Shown: positions 8,431 to 20,193, counted from the first letter of the stretch. The stretch is 64,000 nucleotides of DNA from Treponema sp. (GCA_017484285.1 JAFUTH010000009.1:1-64000), one strand, 5' to 3'. A program made the numbers and translations. Notes: generated by a model from the sequence alone, not told the origin.

Positions 8431-8543
8431 GCTGTTTCTCCATGAAAGTATGCGGGAAGCCTATCATAAATAAAAAGAAAATACCATAAGCGGACTCCCC
8501 TTAAAATGTACTGCCTTTTTTTTAGATTCTCTCAGGTTTTTGC

Positions 8544-8572
8544 TTGACATGAATCTTTCTATCAGATATATT
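8544..8572 (+). promoter_or_regulatory. Promoter of the tRNA-Thr/rpmG/secE/nusG/rplK-rpoBC unit
   Basis: TTGACA (8544-8549), a 17-nt spacer and TATATT (8567-8572), with a start near 8580 just before tRNA-Thr. No convincing terminator is seen from here to the rplJ-rplL gap, so one primary transcript may cover tRNAs, secE, nusG and ribosomal genes. Confidence 0.8.
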
Positions 8573-8592
8573 TTTCGAACACATTTGTGTAC

Positions 8593-8665
8593 GCTCTTGT
8601 AGCTCAGTTGGTAGAGCACAGCATTGGTAGTGCTGAGGTCAGCGGTCCGATTCCGCTCGGGAGCT
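8593..8665 (+). tRNA. tRNA-Thr (GGT)
   Basis: A complete cloverleaf: acceptor GCTCTTG/CGGGAGC, D arm AGCTC...GAGC, anticodon stem CAGCA/TGCTG with loop TTGGTAG (anticodon GGT, 8626-8628), and T arm around GGTCCGATTCC. Discriminator base T. CCA is not encoded. Confidence 0.95.
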
Positions 8666-8698
8666 TTCGTTCCAAATAACATATTTAGGAGAAATAAA

Positions 8699-8875
8699 AT
8701 GGCTAGCAAGAAAAAGACAGCGATTGATATCATTGCGCTTCAGTGTACAGAATGCAAACGCAAGAATTACACAACTACAAAAAACCGCAAGAATATTCAG
8801 GGCAAACTCGAAAAAAATAAGTATTGTCCGTTCTGTCGCAAAGAGATTTTGCACAAAGAAACAAAGGCAAAATAA
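8699..8875 (+). CDS. rpmG: 50S ribosomal protein L33
   Basis: A 58-residue L33 of the zinc-binding type: CTEC near residues 16-19 and CPFC near 43-46 form two CxxC knuckles. The ATG follows an AGGAGA site. It sits between two tRNA genes and upstream of secE, a position shared with other bacteria. The zinc form implies no need of a zinc-free paralogue for function, though one may exist elsewhere. Confidence 0.97.
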   Translation: MASKKKTAIDIIALQCTECKRKNYTTTKNRKNIQGKLEKNKYCPFCRKEILHKETKAK

Positions 8876-8918
8876 TTTTATTGCAAATTGAGCCGTCTTT
8901 TATGGCGGTTTGATATAT

Positions 8919-8991
8919 AGGCCTGTAGTTCAGTTGGTAGAGCATCGGTCTCCAAAACCGAGTGTCGCGGGTTCGAGTCCTGCCGGGCCTG
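8919..8991 (+). tRNA. tRNA-Trp (CCA)
   Basis: A complete cloverleaf: acceptor AGGCCTG/CGGGCCT, anticodon stem TCGGT/ACCGA with loop CTCCAAA (anticodon CCA, 8952-8954), and T loop GTTCGAGTC. Discriminator G. CCA is not encoded. It lies between rpmG and secE, the usual place for tRNA-Trp in many bacteria. Confidence 0.97.
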
Positions 8992-9047
8992 ATATTTTTT
9001 TTAAGCAAGGCTTCTTTTTACAAGCCGCTTTTTAATCGAGGATTATT

Positions 9048-9233
9048 ATGGCAAAAGTTTTTGGATTTTTTAAAGAGTGTGGCGCGGAACTTCGTAAAGT
9101 TACCTGGCCAACTCGCGATGATGTTGTTTCTTCTGTAAAAGTCGTGCTTGTTTCCACAATTATTATTGCAATTATCCTCGGTGCACTCGATGTTCTCTTC
9201 AGTGCAGGCATGAGCTTTATCTTTAAGGCTTAG
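9048..9233 (+). CDS. secE: Preprotein translocase subunit SecE
   Basis: A 61-residue single-membrane-span SecE that clamps SecY (gene at 32378) in the inner membrane. The conserved amphipathic segment ELRKVTWPTRDD (14-25) precedes one hydrophobic helix (about 31-58). This is the short bacterial form. A GAGG-type site precedes the ATG. nusG starts 10 nt after the stop, the universal pairing. Confidence 0.96.
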   Translation: MAKVFGFFKECGAELRKVTWPTRDDVVSSVKVVLVSTIIIAIILGALDVLFSAGMSFIFKA

Positions 9234-9243
9234 GAGTGCTTTT

Positions 9244-9807
9244 ATGGCGAAGGGATGGTATATCGTTCATACCTACACGGGATACGAAAACAAAATCGAG
9301 CGCACAATCCGTACTAAACTTGAAGAAGGGGAGCTTGACTCTGCTGTCATTACAGAGGTAAAAGTTCCTGTCGAAGAAGTCATCGAAATCAAAGACGGAA
9401 AGCGAAAGTCTCGAAAAAATAAATTCCTTCCCGGCTATATCATGTTAGAAATGGATTTGCCTGATATCGGCTGGAAGTCGGTATGTTCTGCAATCCGAAG
9501 CATTCAGGGCGTTACTGGCTTTGTCGGTACGAACCCAAATCAACGTCCGCGCCCGATTTCGACCGATGAGGTCCGCAATATCTTGCAGCGCTCTGGCGAC
9601 ATCAAAGGCGAAAAAACGGTCCGAATCAAGCAGGCGTACAATATCGGCGATCAAGTTAAAATCAACGAGGGACCGTTCGCTTCATTCAGCGGCGCAGTCG
9701 AGGAGATTTACCCCGACAAGAGCAAGTTGCGTGTTATGGTTCAGATTTTTGGTCGTGCAACGCCGGTCGAAGTCGACATCACGCAGGTTGAAAAATTGAT
9801 TCAATAG
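9244..9807 (+). CDS. nusG: Transcription elongation/antitermination factor NusG
   Basis: A 187-residue NusG. The NGN domain (about 1-110) begins GWYIVHTYTGYENKIE and binds the RNA polymerase clamp. The KOW domain (about 132-180) has the VKINEGPFASFSG loop and couples to Rho or ribosomal S10. Normal size. AGGAG lies before the ATG, 10 nt downstream of secE. It is followed by a 135-nt leader and rplK. Confidence 0.97.
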   Translation: MAKGWYIVHTYTGYENKIERTIRTKLEEGELDSAVITEVKVPVEEVIEIKDGKRKSRKNKFLPGYIMLEMDLPDIGWKSVCSAIRSIQGVTGFVGTNPNQRPRPISTDEVRNILQRSGDIKGEKTVRIKQAYNIGDQVKINEGPFASFSGAVEEIYPDKSKLRVMVQIFGRATPVEVDITQVEKLIQ

Positions 9808-9942
9808 CAAAATAAAGTTGCGTCACTCTTTGGCGCGCTTTTTATTTTTGGGAGGAGCATACATCCGTTGGATCTCTGTGTTCCGTTAGAGGGCTATGGG
9901 TTAAAGTGTCTTCGCTCTCATTACCAATAAAGGAGCTATAAC

Positions 9943-10374
9943 ATGGCTACAAAGAAAATTGTTGAAGTGTTCAAGATTCAGGCACCTGCTGGAGCTGCAA
10001 CTCCTGCCCCGCCGATTGGACCTGCTTTGGGACCAAAAGGTGTTTCAGCACCGCAGTTCTGTCAGCAGTTCAATGAACGAACCAAGAACATGGAAAAAGG
10101 TTTGGTTATCCCGGCTGTCATCACGGTGTATCAGGATAAATCATTCACTTTCATCCTCAAAACTCCACCGGCTGCTGTTCTTATTAAGAAAGCGCTCAAA
10201 CTCGAAAAGGGTTCTGGAAATCCGCTTCGCGACAAGGTTGGCAAACTTACACAGGCTCAGCTTGAAGAAATCGCAAAAACAAAGATGCCTGATGTCAATG
10301 CAAACGACCTCGAAGCAGCTAAAAAAATCATTGCTGGTACTGCTCGCAGTATGGGCGTAGAAGTGGAGGCATAG
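9943..10374 (+). CDS. rplK: 50S ribosomal protein L11
   Basis: A 143-residue L11, part of the GTPase-associated centre on 23S rRNA with L10-L7/L12. The Pro-rich N-terminal strand [14 protein letters not shown] is the region where thiopeptide antibiotics bind, and it has the normal residues. AGGAG lies 8 nt before the ATG. Its stop codon lies 2 nt before the rplA ATG, so the two are translationally coupled. The 135-nt gap upstream (9808-9942) has no strong terminator. Confidence 0.98.
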   Translation: MATKKIVEVFKIQAPAGAATPAPPIGPALGPKGVSAPQFCQQFNERTKNMEKGLVIPAVITVYQDKSFTFILKTPPAAVLIKKALKLEKGSGNPLRDKVGKLTQAQLEEIAKTKMPDVNANDLEAAKKIIAGTARSMGVEVEA

Positions 10375-10376
10375 TG

Positions 10377-11057
10377 ATGAAACACGGTAAGAAATATACT
10401 GAAGCACTTAAAAAATTCGATGCTACACAGGCTTACAAAGTTGAAAAAGCGTGTGAAATCGTAAAAGACGTTCACTTCGCAAAATTCGACGAGACCGTCG
10501 AACTTCATGTTGCGCTCCGACTTGGAAAAGGTCAGACAATGCGCGACACACTCGTGTTCCCGAATCAGTTCACTGCCGAAAAGAAAGTTTTGGTTTTCTG
10601 TTCTGACGAACGCGCAAAGGAAGCTCTCGACGCAGGTGCTGCTTACGCAGGTGCTGCTGAGTACATCGAAAAAGTTAAGGGCGGTTGGCTTGATTTCGAC
10701 ATCGCAGTCGCTACTCCTGACATGATGAAAGACGTTGGTCGTTTGGGTATGGTTTTGGGCCGCAAAGGTCTCATGCCGAACCCCAAGACAGGCACGGTTA
10801 CAAATGACATCGTTTCTGCAATCAACGAACTCAAAAAAGGTCGTACCGAATTCCGCGCTGACAAAACAGGCATTATTCACATTGCTGTCGGCAAAGTCTC
10901 TATGGACGCTGCGAAAGTTGCGGAGAACGCAAAAACGCTTCTTGCTGAAATCGACCGCAAAAAGCCGGCAGATGCAAAGGCTGATTTCGTTCGCTCTGTG
11001 TCAGTAAGCTCTTCAATGGGTCCTGGCGTTTGGGTAGACGTTAAGGAGGAGGCATAA
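10377..11057 (+). CDS. rplA: 50S ribosomal protein L1
   Basis: A 226-residue L1 of the ribosomal stalk that moves E-site tRNA; in many bacteria it represses its own operon. The ATG at 10377 is chosen because GGAGG at 10365-10369 is 7 nt away; a GTG at 10374 is too close. The conserved VGRLGMVLGRKGLMPNPK segment is intact. rplJ follows after 2 nt. Confidence 0.97.
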   Translation: MKHGKKYTEALKKFDATQAYKVEKACEIVKDVHFAKFDETVELHVALRLGKGQTMRDTLVFPNQFTAEKKVLVFCSDERAKEALDAGAAYAGAAEYIEKVKGGWLDFDIAVATPDMMKDVGRLGMVLGRKGLMPNPKTGTVTNDIVSAINELKKGRTEFRADKTGIIHIAVGKVSMDAAKVAENAKTLLAEIDRKKPADAKADFVRSVSVSSSMGPGVWVDVKEEA

Positions 11058-11059
11058 TC

Positions 11060-11575
11060 ATGGCTATTTTGGCAAAAGCTCCCCAGCCTGCTAAAACTCA
11101 GGCTATCGAAGAAACAAAGAAAGTATTTTCTGAATACAATGACTTCATCTTTACAGAATACCGTGGTTTGACGGTTGAGCAGATTACTGCACTCCGCAAC
11201 AAACTCCGTGAACATGAAGCACCGCTCAAAGTTGTCAAGAACAACTTCGCAAAAGTCGCTTTTGAGGAGCTCAAAATCGAAAATGTTGCGGATTACCTCA
11301 AAGGACCTACGGCTGTCGTTATGGCAAAAGAAGATTCAAACGAGGCTGCAAAAGTTCTTTTTGACTTCGCAAAAGACAACGAAGCTCTTGTTATCAAGGG
11401 CGGCTACATTCAGAATGAAGTATACGATAAAGCAAAAATCGAAGCTTATTCAAAAGTTCCGGGCAAAAAACAGCTTATCGCAATGCTCATGTCTACTATC
11501 AATGGTCCTGTTCAGAAGCTCGCAGCTACTTTGCAGGCATATGTTGATAAAAAATCAGCAGAAGGTGCAAACTAA
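11060..11575 (+). CDS. rplJ: 50S ribosomal protein L10
   Basis: A 171-residue L10 that anchors L7/L12 dimers to the ribosome. The N-terminal 23S-binding domain contains FTEYRGLTVEQI; the C-terminal helix is the L12 binding site. GAGGAGG lies before the ATG, overlapping the end of rplA. A 162-nt gap with an attenuator-like hairpin follows before rplL, which allows extra synthesis of L12. Confidence 0.97.
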   Translation: MAILAKAPQPAKTQAIEETKKVFSEYNDFIFTEYRGLTVEQITALRNKLREHEAPLKVVKNNFAKVAFEELKIENVADYLKGPTAVVMAKEDSNEAAKVLFDFAKDNEALVIKGGYIQNEVYDKAKIEAYSKVPGKKQLIAMLMSTINGPVQKLAATLQAYVDKKSAEGAN

Positions 11576-11587
11576 CCCAATGCTGAA

Positions 11588-11699
11588 GCTCGGTCAGGCT
11601 TCATAGCTGTCGACTGTCCGAGCAACAAATATGAGGAAACAAAGTTTCCGACATATGCGGAAAACGCAGTTCAGTTTGTTCTGCCCGCATATCATTTTT
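11588..11699 (+). promoter_or_regulatory. Attenuator-like hairpins between rplJ and rplL
   Basis: Hairpin 1 has arms GCTCGG/CCGAGC (11588-11623). Hairpin 2 has 8-bp arms ATATGCGG/CCGCATAT (11653-11692) with an inner GCAG/CTGC stem and is followed by ATTTTTG. It looks like a leaky terminator or processing site separating rplJ from rplL. Confidence 0.55.
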
Positions 11700-11737
11700 G
11701 GTTCAGTATGAACCGTGCCTAATTAGGAGAAGATAAT

Positions 11738-12115
11738 ATGGCAGCTCTCACAAATGATCAGATTCTTGACGCAATTGCTTCAATGACAGTTCTCGAAGCT
11801 TCAGAACTCGTTAAAGCAATGGAAGAAAAATTCGGCGTTACCGCAGCAGTCGCTGTTGCAGCAGGTCCTGCAGCAGGTGCAGCTCCGGCAGCTGAAGAAC
11901 AGGATGAATTCACTGTTACGCTCGATTCATTCGACGCAGCGAAAAAGATTCCTGTTATCAAAGCAGTTCGTGAAATCACCGGTCTCGGCTTGGGCGAAGC
12001 AAAAGCACTCGTTGAAGGTGCTCCGAAACCGCTCAAAGAGGGTGTTTCTAAAGCTGACGCTGATGAAATCATCAAGAAAATCGAAGAAGCTGGTGGTAAG
12101 GCTTCTAAGAAATAA
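11738..12115 (+). CDS. rplL: 50S ribosomal protein L7/L12
   Basis: A 125-residue L7/L12, the multicopy stalk protein that recruits translation GTPases. An N-terminal dimer domain, an Ala-rich hinge (about 37-52) and a C-terminal domain with the conserved [16 protein letters not shown] helix are all present. AGGAG lies 7 nt before the ATG. Leaky hairpins on both sides suggest its level is set separately from L10 and RpoB. Confidence 0.98.
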   Translation: MAALTNDQILDAIASMTVLEASELVKAMEEKFGVTAAVAVAAGPAAGAAPAAEEQDEFTVTLDSFDAAKKIPVIKAVREITGLGLGEAKALVEGAPKPLKEGVSKADADEIIKKIEEAGGKASKK

Positions 12116-12162
12116 ATTTGAACTGTCGGGCGCACAAGCTGCCTGACACGCTCACTTTTAGC

Positions 12163-12206
12163 AGCTTACATGTGCGGCAATTGTGTCTGTGCATGTAAGC
12201 TTTTTG
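12163..12206 (+). terminator. Attenuator between rplL and rpoB
   Basis: Arms GCTTACATG (12164-12172) and CATGTAAGC (12192-12200) are followed by five T. A partial terminator at this place reduces rpoBC transcription relative to ribosomal proteins in many bacteria. The remaining 130 nt before rpoB show no clear promoter. Confidence 0.7.
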
Positions 12207-12337
12207 TGCATGTAATAACGTTTTTTACTTAAAGATAGCTTTCTTATTCTGTGCTGTCCGTATCTTCTTGTATGTCATACAGGTAGATTTTGTGATGTAG
12301 CAGATAGGCAAAGCAAATTTACACTAGGAGTGTGCTG

Positions 12338-15300
12338 ATGTTCGCGAAGAGCAGAACAATCAACCGTCAGTATTACGGAAAGGATATCCATAACTTCATG
12401 GATATTCCGAACCTCATCGACATTCAAACGTCATCGTACGAAAGTTTTCTTCAAAAAGACAGGCTAGACCGAAAAGAACCGTTGCTTCAGCAGGGATTGC
12501 AGGATGCATTCATGACTACGTTCCCGATTGTAAGTCAGGACGGAGAAATGACGCTCGCATATGATTTCTACGAGCTTGATGAAGAAAACATCAAATTTAC
12601 CGAACTCGAATGCAAGCAGAAGGGACAGACCTATGCTGTTCCTTTAAAAGCAAGGATTAACCTGATTTTTAAAACATCGGGCGCAATCTTGCAAAAAGAT
12701 ATTTACATGGGCGACATTCCGCTCATGACAGACCGCGGCACATTCATCATCAATGGTGCTGAGCGCGTCGTCGTCTCTCAGATTCACCGCTCTCCAGGCG
12801 TAATCTTCAACCACGACAAGGGCGTGTATTCTTCACGCATCATTCCGTACCGTGGTTCTTGGCTCGAATTTGAAATCGACCAGAAAAAAGAACTCATCTA
12901 CGCAAAAATCGACCGCAAAAAGAAGATTCTTGGCACGATTTTCTTGCGCGCATTGGGCTATTCAAGCCGCGAAGAAATCATCCGTTGCTTCTATCAGACT
13001 GAAAACGTCGCAGTCGATGAAAACTCAAAAGATTCTCTCGTTGACAAAGTGCTTGCTTCTGCCGTCATCGTTAAAGATGGCGACGAAGAAAAAAAACTGT
13101 TCCGCGCGGGCACAAAACTTCACCCGCACGACATCGACGACTTGCTCGCTCAGAACGTCAAAGAAATCTGCGTAATCAAATTTGACGCGCGCAAAACACC
13201 AGGCGACAAGGATGAGAATAATCCGTCACTCGACAGCGAGATGATTATCAACTGTTTCGAGCGCGAGGACATCAAATACACCAAAGAGGGCGCAGAAAAC
13301 GAAGAGCCCACGCAGGAAGATGCTCTTTCTGCCGTATACGCAGTGCTCATGCCAGGCGAGCCGATGACTGTTGAAAAAGCGCGCGATGATTTGGAGAGCA
13401 TGTTCTTTTCAAGCCGACGCTATGATTTAGGGCGCGTCGGTCGCTATAAACTCAACAAAAAATTCAACTACGATCAGCCGTATGAGGATTTTACGCTCGT
13501 TAAAGACGACATCATCCAGACGATGAAGCACCTCATTAATGTCTACAACGGAAACGAAAAAATCGACGATATTGACCACTTGGGCAACCGCCGAATCCGT
13601 TCTGTGGGCGAATTGATGACAAATCAGCTCAAAACGGCGTTCAGCCGTATGGAGCGAATTGCAAAAGAGCGCATGAGCCTCAAAGAAACCGAGACAATGA
13701 AACCGCAGGATTTGATTTCTATCAAACCAATCGTTGCGGCAATCAAAGAATTCTTCGGTTCTTCACAGCTTTCTCAGTTCATGGATCAGGTAAACCCGCT
13801 TGCAGAGCTTACCCACAAACGACGATTGAACGCGTTGGGACCGGGTGGTCTTTCACGAGACCGCGCAGGCTTTGAAGTCCGCGATGTACACTACACGCAC
13901 TATGGTCGCATGTGCCCAATCGAGACTCCTGAAGGTCCGAACATCGGTCTTATCGTTTCTCTCGCTATTTACACAAAAATCAACGACTACGGCTTCCTCG
14001 AGACTCCGTACCGCAAGGTCGAAAACGGCAAGGCAACCGACAAAGTTGAATATCTTTCAGCAATGGACGAAGACCGCTACTACATCGGTCAGGTTGCCGA
14101 AGGTATGAAAGACGACGGTAGCTTCGCGAATGGTCCGGACACAATGGTTTCTGTCCGTCACCAGGGCGATTACACTACGCGCGCTGCAAAAGACATTCAG
14201 TACATGGACGTCTCTCCGCGACAGGTTATCTCGGTTTCTGCTTCTCTCGTTCCGTTCTTGGAGCATGATGACGCGAACCGTGCGCTCATGGGCTGTAACA
14301 TGCAGCGTCAGGGCGTTCCGTTGCTCTTCCCGGAGCCGCCGTATGTTGGAACGGGCATGGAGCAAAAAGCCGCGTATGACTCAGGCGTTCTCGTCAAGGC
14401 AAAGCATGACGGCGAGGTCGTGTGGGTTACGAGCGACATGGTCAAAATCAAGCGCGACGAAGACGGTCTTATCGACGAATATCCGCTTCTCAAATATCAG
14501 CGAACGAACCAGGACACCTGTTATCACCAGCGCCCGACTGTTCAGTGCGGCGAAAAGGTTAAAAAAGGAGCTGTCCTTGCAGACGGACCTGCAACTTTCA
14601 ATGGTGAGCTTTCTCTTGGTCGAAACTTGCTCGTTGGATTCGTTCCGTGGAATGGATACAACTATGAGGACGCTGTTCTTATCAGCCGCCGCGTAGTTAA
14701 AGAAGACATGTACACGTCTATCCATATCAAGGAATTCCAGGTTGAAATCCGTGAGACAAAACTTGGTCCCGAAAAGATTACGCGCGATGTTCCGAACACC
14801 GCAGAAAAAACATTGGACAACCTCGACGCAGAAGGTATCATTCGCGTTGGCGCAAAAGTCCGCTCTGGCGATATTCTCGTCGGAAAAGTCACGCCAAAGT
14901 CAGAGACTGAGACAACTCCTGAGTTCAAGCTTTTGAATTCAATCTTCGGTGAGAAGGCAAAAGAAGTCCGCGATTCTTCACTCCGCGTTCCACATGGTGT
15001 TGAAGGTGTCGTAATCGACGTTCAGCGACTTAAGAGAAGCGAAGGCGATGATTTGAATCCTGGCGTTGATGAAGTTGTTAAGGTTCTCATTGCTAACAAA
15101 CGAAAACTCCGCGAAGGTGATAAAATGGCTGGTCGACACGGAAACAAAGGTGTCGTTGCCCGCATTCTTCCGGAAGAGGATATGCCATACCTCGAAGATG
15201 GTACTCCGCTCGATGTCTGTTTGAATCCGCTCGGTGTTCCTTCTCGAATGAACATCGGTCAGATTATGGAATCAGAATTGGGTATCGCAGGCCGCTACTT

Positions 15301-15883
15301 GAACCAGTACTTTGAATGTCCTGCATTCCAGACTCCTTCACAGGAAATGATTGCAGAAAAGCTCAAGGAAGCAGGTCTTTCACCAGACTGTAAGCAGGTT
15401 GTCCGCGATGGTCGCACGGGTGAGCCGTTCATCAACCCGATTTTCGTCGGTGTTATCTACTATCTCAAGTTGCATCACTTGGTCGATGACAAAATGCACG
15501 CTCGTTCAACAGGTCCGTACTCACTCGTTACGCAGCAGCCGCTCGGTGGTAAGGCACAGTTCGGTGGTCAGCGTCTCGGTGAGATGGAAGTGTGGGCACT
15601 TGAAGCATACGGTGCGGCAAACACCTTGCAGGAAATGATGACAATCAAGTCGGACGACATGAACGGTCGTTCAAAGATTTACGAGTCTATCGTTAAGGGC
15701 GATCCAGCGGCTCCAGCGGGCGTTCCAGAATCATTCAATGTTATGGTTCAGGAATTGCGCGGCTTGGCGTTGGACTTCACAATTTATGACGCAAAGGGCA
15801 AACGAATTGCTCTTACCGAACGCGACCAGGAATTGATTGACAAGGCAAATTCTGGTTTCGACAAGGAGAATGAAGATGCGTGA
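12338..15883 (+). CDS. rpoB: RNA polymerase beta subunit
   Basis: A 1181-residue beta subunit forming one pincer and much of the active site of RNA polymerase. The ATG at 12338 is used: AGGAG lies 7 nt upstream, whereas a GTG at 12332 is only 1 nt from it. The rifamycin-pocket segment ([21 protein letters not shown]) has Ala where E. coli has Ser522 and Asn where E. coli has Ser531; the latter is the known spirochaete substitution tied to natural rifampicin resistance. The end of the gene overlaps rpoC by 8 nt. Confidence 0.98.
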   Translation: MFAKSRTINRQYYGKDIHNFMDIPNLIDIQTSSYESFLQKDRLDRKEPLLQQGLQDAFMTTFPIVSQDGEMTLAYDFYELDEENIKFTELECKQKGQTYAVPLKARINLIFKTSGAILQKDIYMGDIPLMTDRGTFIINGAERVVVSQIHRSPGVIFNHDKGVYSSRIIPYRGSWLEFEIDQKKELIYAKIDRKKKILGTIFLRALGYSSREEIIRCFYQTENVAVDENSKDSLVDKVLASAVIVKDGDEEKKLFRAGTKLHPHDIDDLLAQNVKEICVIKFDARKTPGDKDENNPSLDSEMIINCFEREDIKYTKEGAENEEPTQEDALSAVYAVLMPGEPMTVEKARDDLESMFFSSRRYDLGRVGRYKLNKKFNYDQPYEDFTLVKDDIIQTMKHLINVYNGNEKIDDIDHLGNRRIRSVGELMTNQLKTAFSRMERIAKERMSLKETETMKPQDLISIKPIVAAIKEFFGSSQLSQFMDQVNPLAELTHKRRLNALGPGGLSRDRAGFEVRDVHYTHYGRMCPIETPEGPNIGLIVSLAIYTKINDYGFLETPYRKVENGKATDKVEYLSAMDEDRYYIGQVAEGMKDDGSFANGPDTMVSVRHQGDYTTRAAKDIQYMDVSPRQVISVSASLVPFLEHDDANRALMGCNMQRQGVPLLFPEPPYVGTGMEQKAAYDSGVLVKAKHDGEVVWVTSDMVKIKRDEDGLIDEYPLLKYQRTNQDTCYHQRPTVQCGEKVKKGAVLADGPATFNGELSLGRNLLVGFVPWNGYNYEDAVLISRRVVKEDMYTSIHIKEFQVEIRETKLGPEKITRDVPNTAEKTLDNLDAEGIIRVGAKVRSGDILVGKVTPKSETETTPEFKLLNSIFGEKAKEVRDSSLRVPHGVEGVVIDVQRLKRSEGDDLNPGVDEVVKVLIANKRKLREGDKMAGRHGNKGVVARILPEEDMPYLEDGTPLDVCLNPLGVPSRMNIGQIMESELGIAGRYLNQYFECPAFQTPSQEMIAEKLKEAGLSPDCKQVVRDGRTGEPFINPIFVGVIYYLKLHHLVDDKMHARSTGPYSLVTQQPLGGKAQFGGQRLGEMEVWALEAYGAANTLQEMMTIKSDDMNGRSKIYESIVKGDPAAPAGVPESFNVMVQELRGLALDFTIYDAKGKRIALTERDQELIDKANSGFDKENEDA

Positions 15884-18800
15884 TATTCAGGATTTCGACT
15901 CAATTAAAATCAAATTGGCTTCGCCGGACAATATCCGCGCGTGGTCATACGGCGAAGTTAAAAAGCCGGAAACAATAAACTATCGTACGCTCCGACCGGA
16001 ACAGGACGGTCTTTTCTGCGAACGCATTTTCGGTACTACAAAAGAATGGGAATGCTACTGCGGAAAATTCAAGTCAATCCGCTATAAGGGCGTTATCTGT
16101 GATCGCTGTGGCGTTGAAGTCACTCACTTCAAAGTCCGCCGTGAGCGCACTGGTCACATCGAGCTTGCGGCTCCGGTAAGCCACATCTGGTACTACCGTT
16201 CAGTTCCGAGCCGCATGGGTCTCTTGCTTGATTTGCAGGTCGCGGCTCTCCGCTCAGTGCTTTACTACGAAAAATACATCGTTATCGATCCGGGCGACAC
16301 AGACCTTAAAAAAATGCAGCTTCTCTCAGAAGACGAGTACATGGAAGCAGAAGACCGCTATGGTCAGTCGTTCCAGGCTGGTATGGGTGCAGAAGCTGTC
16401 AAAACATTGCTCGAGAACTTGAATCTCGACGAGCTTGCAGCAGAATTGCGCGCAAAAATGATTGAAAAGGGCGAAAAGTCAGACAAACGATTGCTCAAAC
16501 GCATTCAGATTGTCGAGGAATTCCGCTCATCAGGAAACAAAGCGTCTTGGATGATTCTCGACGTAATCCCGGTTATTCCGCCGGATTTGCGCCCGATGGT
16601 TCAGCTCGACGGCGGTCGATTCGCCACTAGCGACTTGAACGATCTTTACCGCCGTGTTATCAACCGAAACAACCGTCTCAAGAGATTGATGCAGCTTTCT
16701 GCTCCTGACATCATTATCCGAAACGAAAAACGAATGTTGCAGGAAGCCGTTGACGCGCTCTTCGATAACTCAAAACGCAAGCGAGTTGTGAAAGGCGCTT
16801 CAAACCGCCCGCTCAAATCAATCTCTGACATGCTCAAAGGTAAGCAGGGACGATTCCGACAGAACCTTCTCGGTAAACGAGTTGACTACTCAGGTCGTTC
16901 GGTTATCGTCGTTGGTCCTGAGCTCAAACTCTGGCAGTGCGGTCTTCCTACAAAAATGGCTTTGGAATTGTTCAAGCCGTTCATCATGAAAAAGCTCGTT
17001 GACAAAGATGTTGTCTTCAATATCAAAAAGGCAAAATTGCTCGTTGAGCAGGAAGCTCCCGAAGTCTATGCAATCCTTGATGAAGTTGTGCGTGAGCACC
17101 CTGTTATGTTGAACCGCGCTCCGACCTTGCACCGCTTGGGTATTCAGGCATTCGAGCCAGTTTTGGTTGAGGGAAAGGCTCTCAAACTTCACCCGCTCGC
17201 TTGTAAGGCATTCAACGCTGACTTCGACGGCGACCAGATGGCTATCCATGTTCCGCTCACACAGGCGGCTCAGATGGAATGCTGGACGCTCATGCTTTCA
17301 GCCCGAAACCTTCTCGACCCTGCAAACGGAAACCCAATCGTTCTTCCGTCACAGGACATGGTTCTCGGTATCTACTATATGACTTCAATCAAGCCGAACG
17401 CAAAAGGAACGGGCAAACGATTCTCTTCTGCGGACGAAGCGACAATGGCTGCTGAAAACGGCTTTATCGAATGGCAGGCACTCATTTCTGTTCCGGCTCC
17501 AAAATCTTCATTCAAAGAAGGAGATTTTGCCGAGGGCGATTTGATTCAGACTTCTGCCGGTCGAATCCGATTCAATGCGGCAATGCCAGAAGAAGTCGGC
17601 TATGTCAATCCGCATGTCACTGAGGCTGACTTGTCAAAGAAAGTCACCACTGGTATGGGCGACAAAGATCTCAAAAAGATGATTGCGACCGTCTATCAGG
17701 AAAAAGGACCGTGGATTACGATTAAAATGCTCGACGCCATCAAGGATGTTGGTTACAAAAACGCTACATTCTTCGGTGCAACGCTCTCAATGGACGACAT
17801 CATCATTCCAGAAGAAAAGAAAGCGATGGTCGACGAATCAAACAAAATCGTCGAGGAAATCGTTTCTCAGTATTCAAAGGGTGTCATCACGGCGGACGAA
17901 CGCTACAACAAAGTTACTGATGTTTGGCAGCGAACGAACGAAAAACTCACTGACATCATGATGGATCAGTTCAAGGCGGATAAAGACGGCTTCAACACCA
18001 TCTACATGATGGCAGATAGCGGTGCGCGAGGTTCTAAAAAGCAGATTTCTCAGCTCGCGGCTATGCGTGGTTTGATGGCAAAACCGAACGGCGACATCAT
18101 CGAACTTCCAGTCCGCTCAAACTTCAAAGAAGGTCTTTCGGTCATCGAATACTTCATTTCTTCAAACGGTGCGCGTAAAGGTCTTACTGATACGGCTCTT
18201 AAAACGGCAGACGCTGGTTACATGACCCGTCGATTGGTCGATGTCGCACAGGATGTCGTTGTAAACGAAGAAGACTGCGGTACAATCAACGGTATCGACT
18301 ACACGGCAATCAAGAACGGTGACGAAATCATCACTCCGCTTTCAACACGAATCGCCGGTCACTTCACAATCGAGCGCGTTATTCACCCTGTTACGGGCGA
18401 ATTGCTCTGCGATGTGAACGATTACATCACCGACGAACTCGCAAAGAAAATCGAAGAAGCGGGCGTTGAAAAAGTCAAGCTCCGCACGGTTCTCACGTGT
18501 GAGGCTGAGCACGGCGTTTGTGTCAAATGCTACGGAAAGAACTTGGCTCGCAACAAGCTCGTTGAAATCGGTGAGGCAGTCGGCGTTATCGCGGCTCAGT
18601 CAATCGGTCAGCCGGGTACACAGCTTACCATGCGTACATTCCATGTTGGTGGTACGGCTTCTAAGGCAACCGAAGATAACCGAATTGTTCTTAAATATCC
18701 GGTCATCGTCGGAAAAATCACGGGTACGAATGTTCCGACCGACGACGGCAACATGCTCTTCACTCGTAAGGGCGCAATGATGGTCACTCGCATTATCGAT

Positions 18801-20171
18801 TCATTCAAAATCGGTAAAAATGACAGACTTGCAGTCCAGGACGGAGGACGAATCCTTAAAGGTGGCGTTCTCGTTGAGGGCAAAAAGCCGGTGCTCGCAA
18901 AAGAAAACGGTCGAATCATCATCTTGGGCGACACGCTCTATCTCGCGGGTAACGAGCAGAAAGTTGAAATCTCGAACGGTTCAACAGTCGTTGTAAAAGA
19001 AGGCGACATCATCGAGGCTGGAAAAGTCTTGGGTACATTCGATCCTTCAAAAGAACCGATTATCGCCGAAGTTTCGGGATACGTTCACTACGAGGACATT
19101 ATTCTCGGCTCAACATTGGTCGAAAAGATTCTCGACAACGGCAACATCGAACGACATATTTCTGACTTGCACCTTGATGTCAAGCAGCCGCGAATCCTCA
19201 TCACTGATGAGGCGGGTAACGAGCTTGGCTCATACTTCTTGCCGGCAGACGCAGTCCTTGATGTTGAGGACAAACAGCAGGTCAAAGCAGGCGACACGCT
19301 CGCTCGTCTTCCTGTTGCGGCGGCAAAAACAAACGATATTACGGGTGGTTTGCCACGAGTTTCGGAATTGTTCGAAGCGCGCAAACCGAAAGTTCCGTGC
19401 GTTCTTGCTCAGATTGGCGGTATCGTCAAATTCAACGGTATCACAAAGGGCAAGCGAATCGTTCTCGTAGAAGACGCTTATGGCAAAACCTACGAACACC
19501 TCGTTCCGATGACGCGCCGCATGTTGGTTCGTGACGGCGACACGGTTGAGGCAGGTGAGCAGCTCTGTGACGGCGCACCAAGCGCACACGACATTTTGGC
19601 AATCTTGGGCGAAAATGCGCTCATGGATTACCTTATGTCTGAAATCCAGTCGGTCTACTCGGCTCAGGGCGTTGCAATCGACGACAAGCACATCGGTGTT
19701 ATCGTCCGACAGATGCTCCGCAAAGTTGAGGTCGTTTCAGTCGGCGATACGCGATTCATCTTCGGTCAGCAGGTTGATAAATATCACTTCCACGAAGAAA
19801 ACAAGCGCGTTATGGCAGAAGGCGGTCAGCCGGCAGTCGCTCGCCCCATGTTCCAGGGTATCACAAAGGCAGCTTTGGCAACCGATTCGTTCATCTCGGC
19901 TTCTTCATTCCAGGAAACCACGCGAGTTCTTACAAACGCGGCAATTTCTGGTTCAAAAGATACGTTGCACGGCTTGAAAGAAAACGTCATCATCGGTCAC
20001 ATGATTCCGGCAGGAACGGGTATCCGCGACTACCGCGATGTCAAACTCTTTGATGATTCTGACCGCGACTTGGATATCCAAATGGAAGAAATCCTTCAGC
20101 GTCGAAAGGAAGAAAAAGAACTCGAAATGGCACTGGAGAATTCAATTATTGAAGCTCCGTCAGAAGAGTAG
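15876..20171 (+). CDS. rpoC: RNA polymerase beta' subunit
   Basis: A 1431-residue beta' subunit. The N-terminal zinc site uses CYCGKF and CDRCG (about residues 58-76). The Mg-binding catalytic motif NADFDGDQM is near residue 450, and a second zinc site ([13 protein letters not shown]) is in the C-terminal half. The ATG at 15876 has AAGGAG 7 nt upstream; the ATG two codons earlier is too close. The start overlaps the end of rpoB by 8 nt, so translation is coupled. A strong terminator follows 22 nt after the stop. Confidence 0.98.
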   Translation: MRDIQDFDSIKIKLASPDNIRAWSYGEVKKPETINYRTLRPEQDGLFCERIFGTTKEWECYCGKFKSIRYKGVICDRCGVEVTHFKVRRERTGHIELAAPVSHIWYYRSVPSRMGLLLDLQVAALRSVLYYEKYIVIDPGDTDLKKMQLLSEDEYMEAEDRYGQSFQAGMGAEAVKTLLENLNLDELAAELRAKMIEKGEKSDKRLLKRIQIVEEFRSSGNKASWMILDVIPVIPPDLRPMVQLDGGRFATSDLNDLYRRVINRNNRLKRLMQLSAPDIIIRNEKRMLQEAVDALFDNSKRKRVVKGASNRPLKSISDMLKGKQGRFRQNLLGKRVDYSGRSVIVVGPELKLWQCGLPTKMALELFKPFIMKKLVDKDVVFNIKKAKLLVEQEAPEVYAILDEVVREHPVMLNRAPTLHRLGIQAFEPVLVEGKALKLHPLACKAFNADFDGDQMAIHVPLTQAAQMECWTLMLSARNLLDPANGNPIVLPSQDMVLGIYYMTSIKPNAKGTGKRFSSADEATMAAENGFIEWQALISVPAPKSSFKEGDFAEGDLIQTSAGRIRFNAAMPEEVGYVNPHVTEADLSKKVTTGMGDKDLKKMIATVYQEKGPWITIKMLDAIKDVGYKNATFFGATLSMDDIIIPEEKKAMVDESNKIVEEIVSQYSKGVITADERYNKVTDVWQRTNEKLTDIMMDQFKADKDGFNTIYMMADSGARGSKKQISQLAAMRGLMAKPNGDIIELPVRSNFKEGLSVIEYFISSNGARKGLTDTALKTADAGYMTRRLVDVAQDVVVNEEDCGTINGIDYTAIKNGDEIITPLSTRIAGHFTIERVIHPVTGELLCDVNDYITDELAKKIEEAGVEKVKLRTVLTCEAEHGVCVKCYGKNLARNKLVEIGEAVGVIAAQSIGQPGTQLTMRTFHVGGTASKATEDNRIVLKYPVIVGKITGTNVPTDDGNMLFTRKGAMMVTRIIDSFKIGKNDRLAVQDGGRILKGGVLVEGKKPVLAKENGRIIILGDTLYLAGNEQKVEISNGSTVVVKEGDIIEAGKVLGTFDPSKEPIIAEVSGYVHYEDIILGSTLVEKILDNGNIERHISDLHLDVKQPRILITDEAGNELGSYFLPADAVLDVEDKQQVKAGDTLARLPVAAAKTNDITGGLPRVSELFEARKPKVPCVLAQIGGIVKFNGITKGKRIVLVEDAYGKTYEHLVPMTRRMLVRDGDTVEAGEQLCDGAPSAHDILAILGENALMDYLMSEIQSVYSAQGVAIDDKHIGVIVRQMLRKVEVVSVGDTRFIFGQQVDKYHFHEENKRVMAEGGQPAVARPMFQGITKAALATDSFISASSFQETTRVLTNAAISGSKDTLHGLKENVIIGHMIPAGTGIRDYRDVKLFDDSDRDLDIQMEEILQRRKEEKELEMALENSIIEAPSEE

Positions 20172-20193
20172 CGCACGACAAGCTGAATAATAC

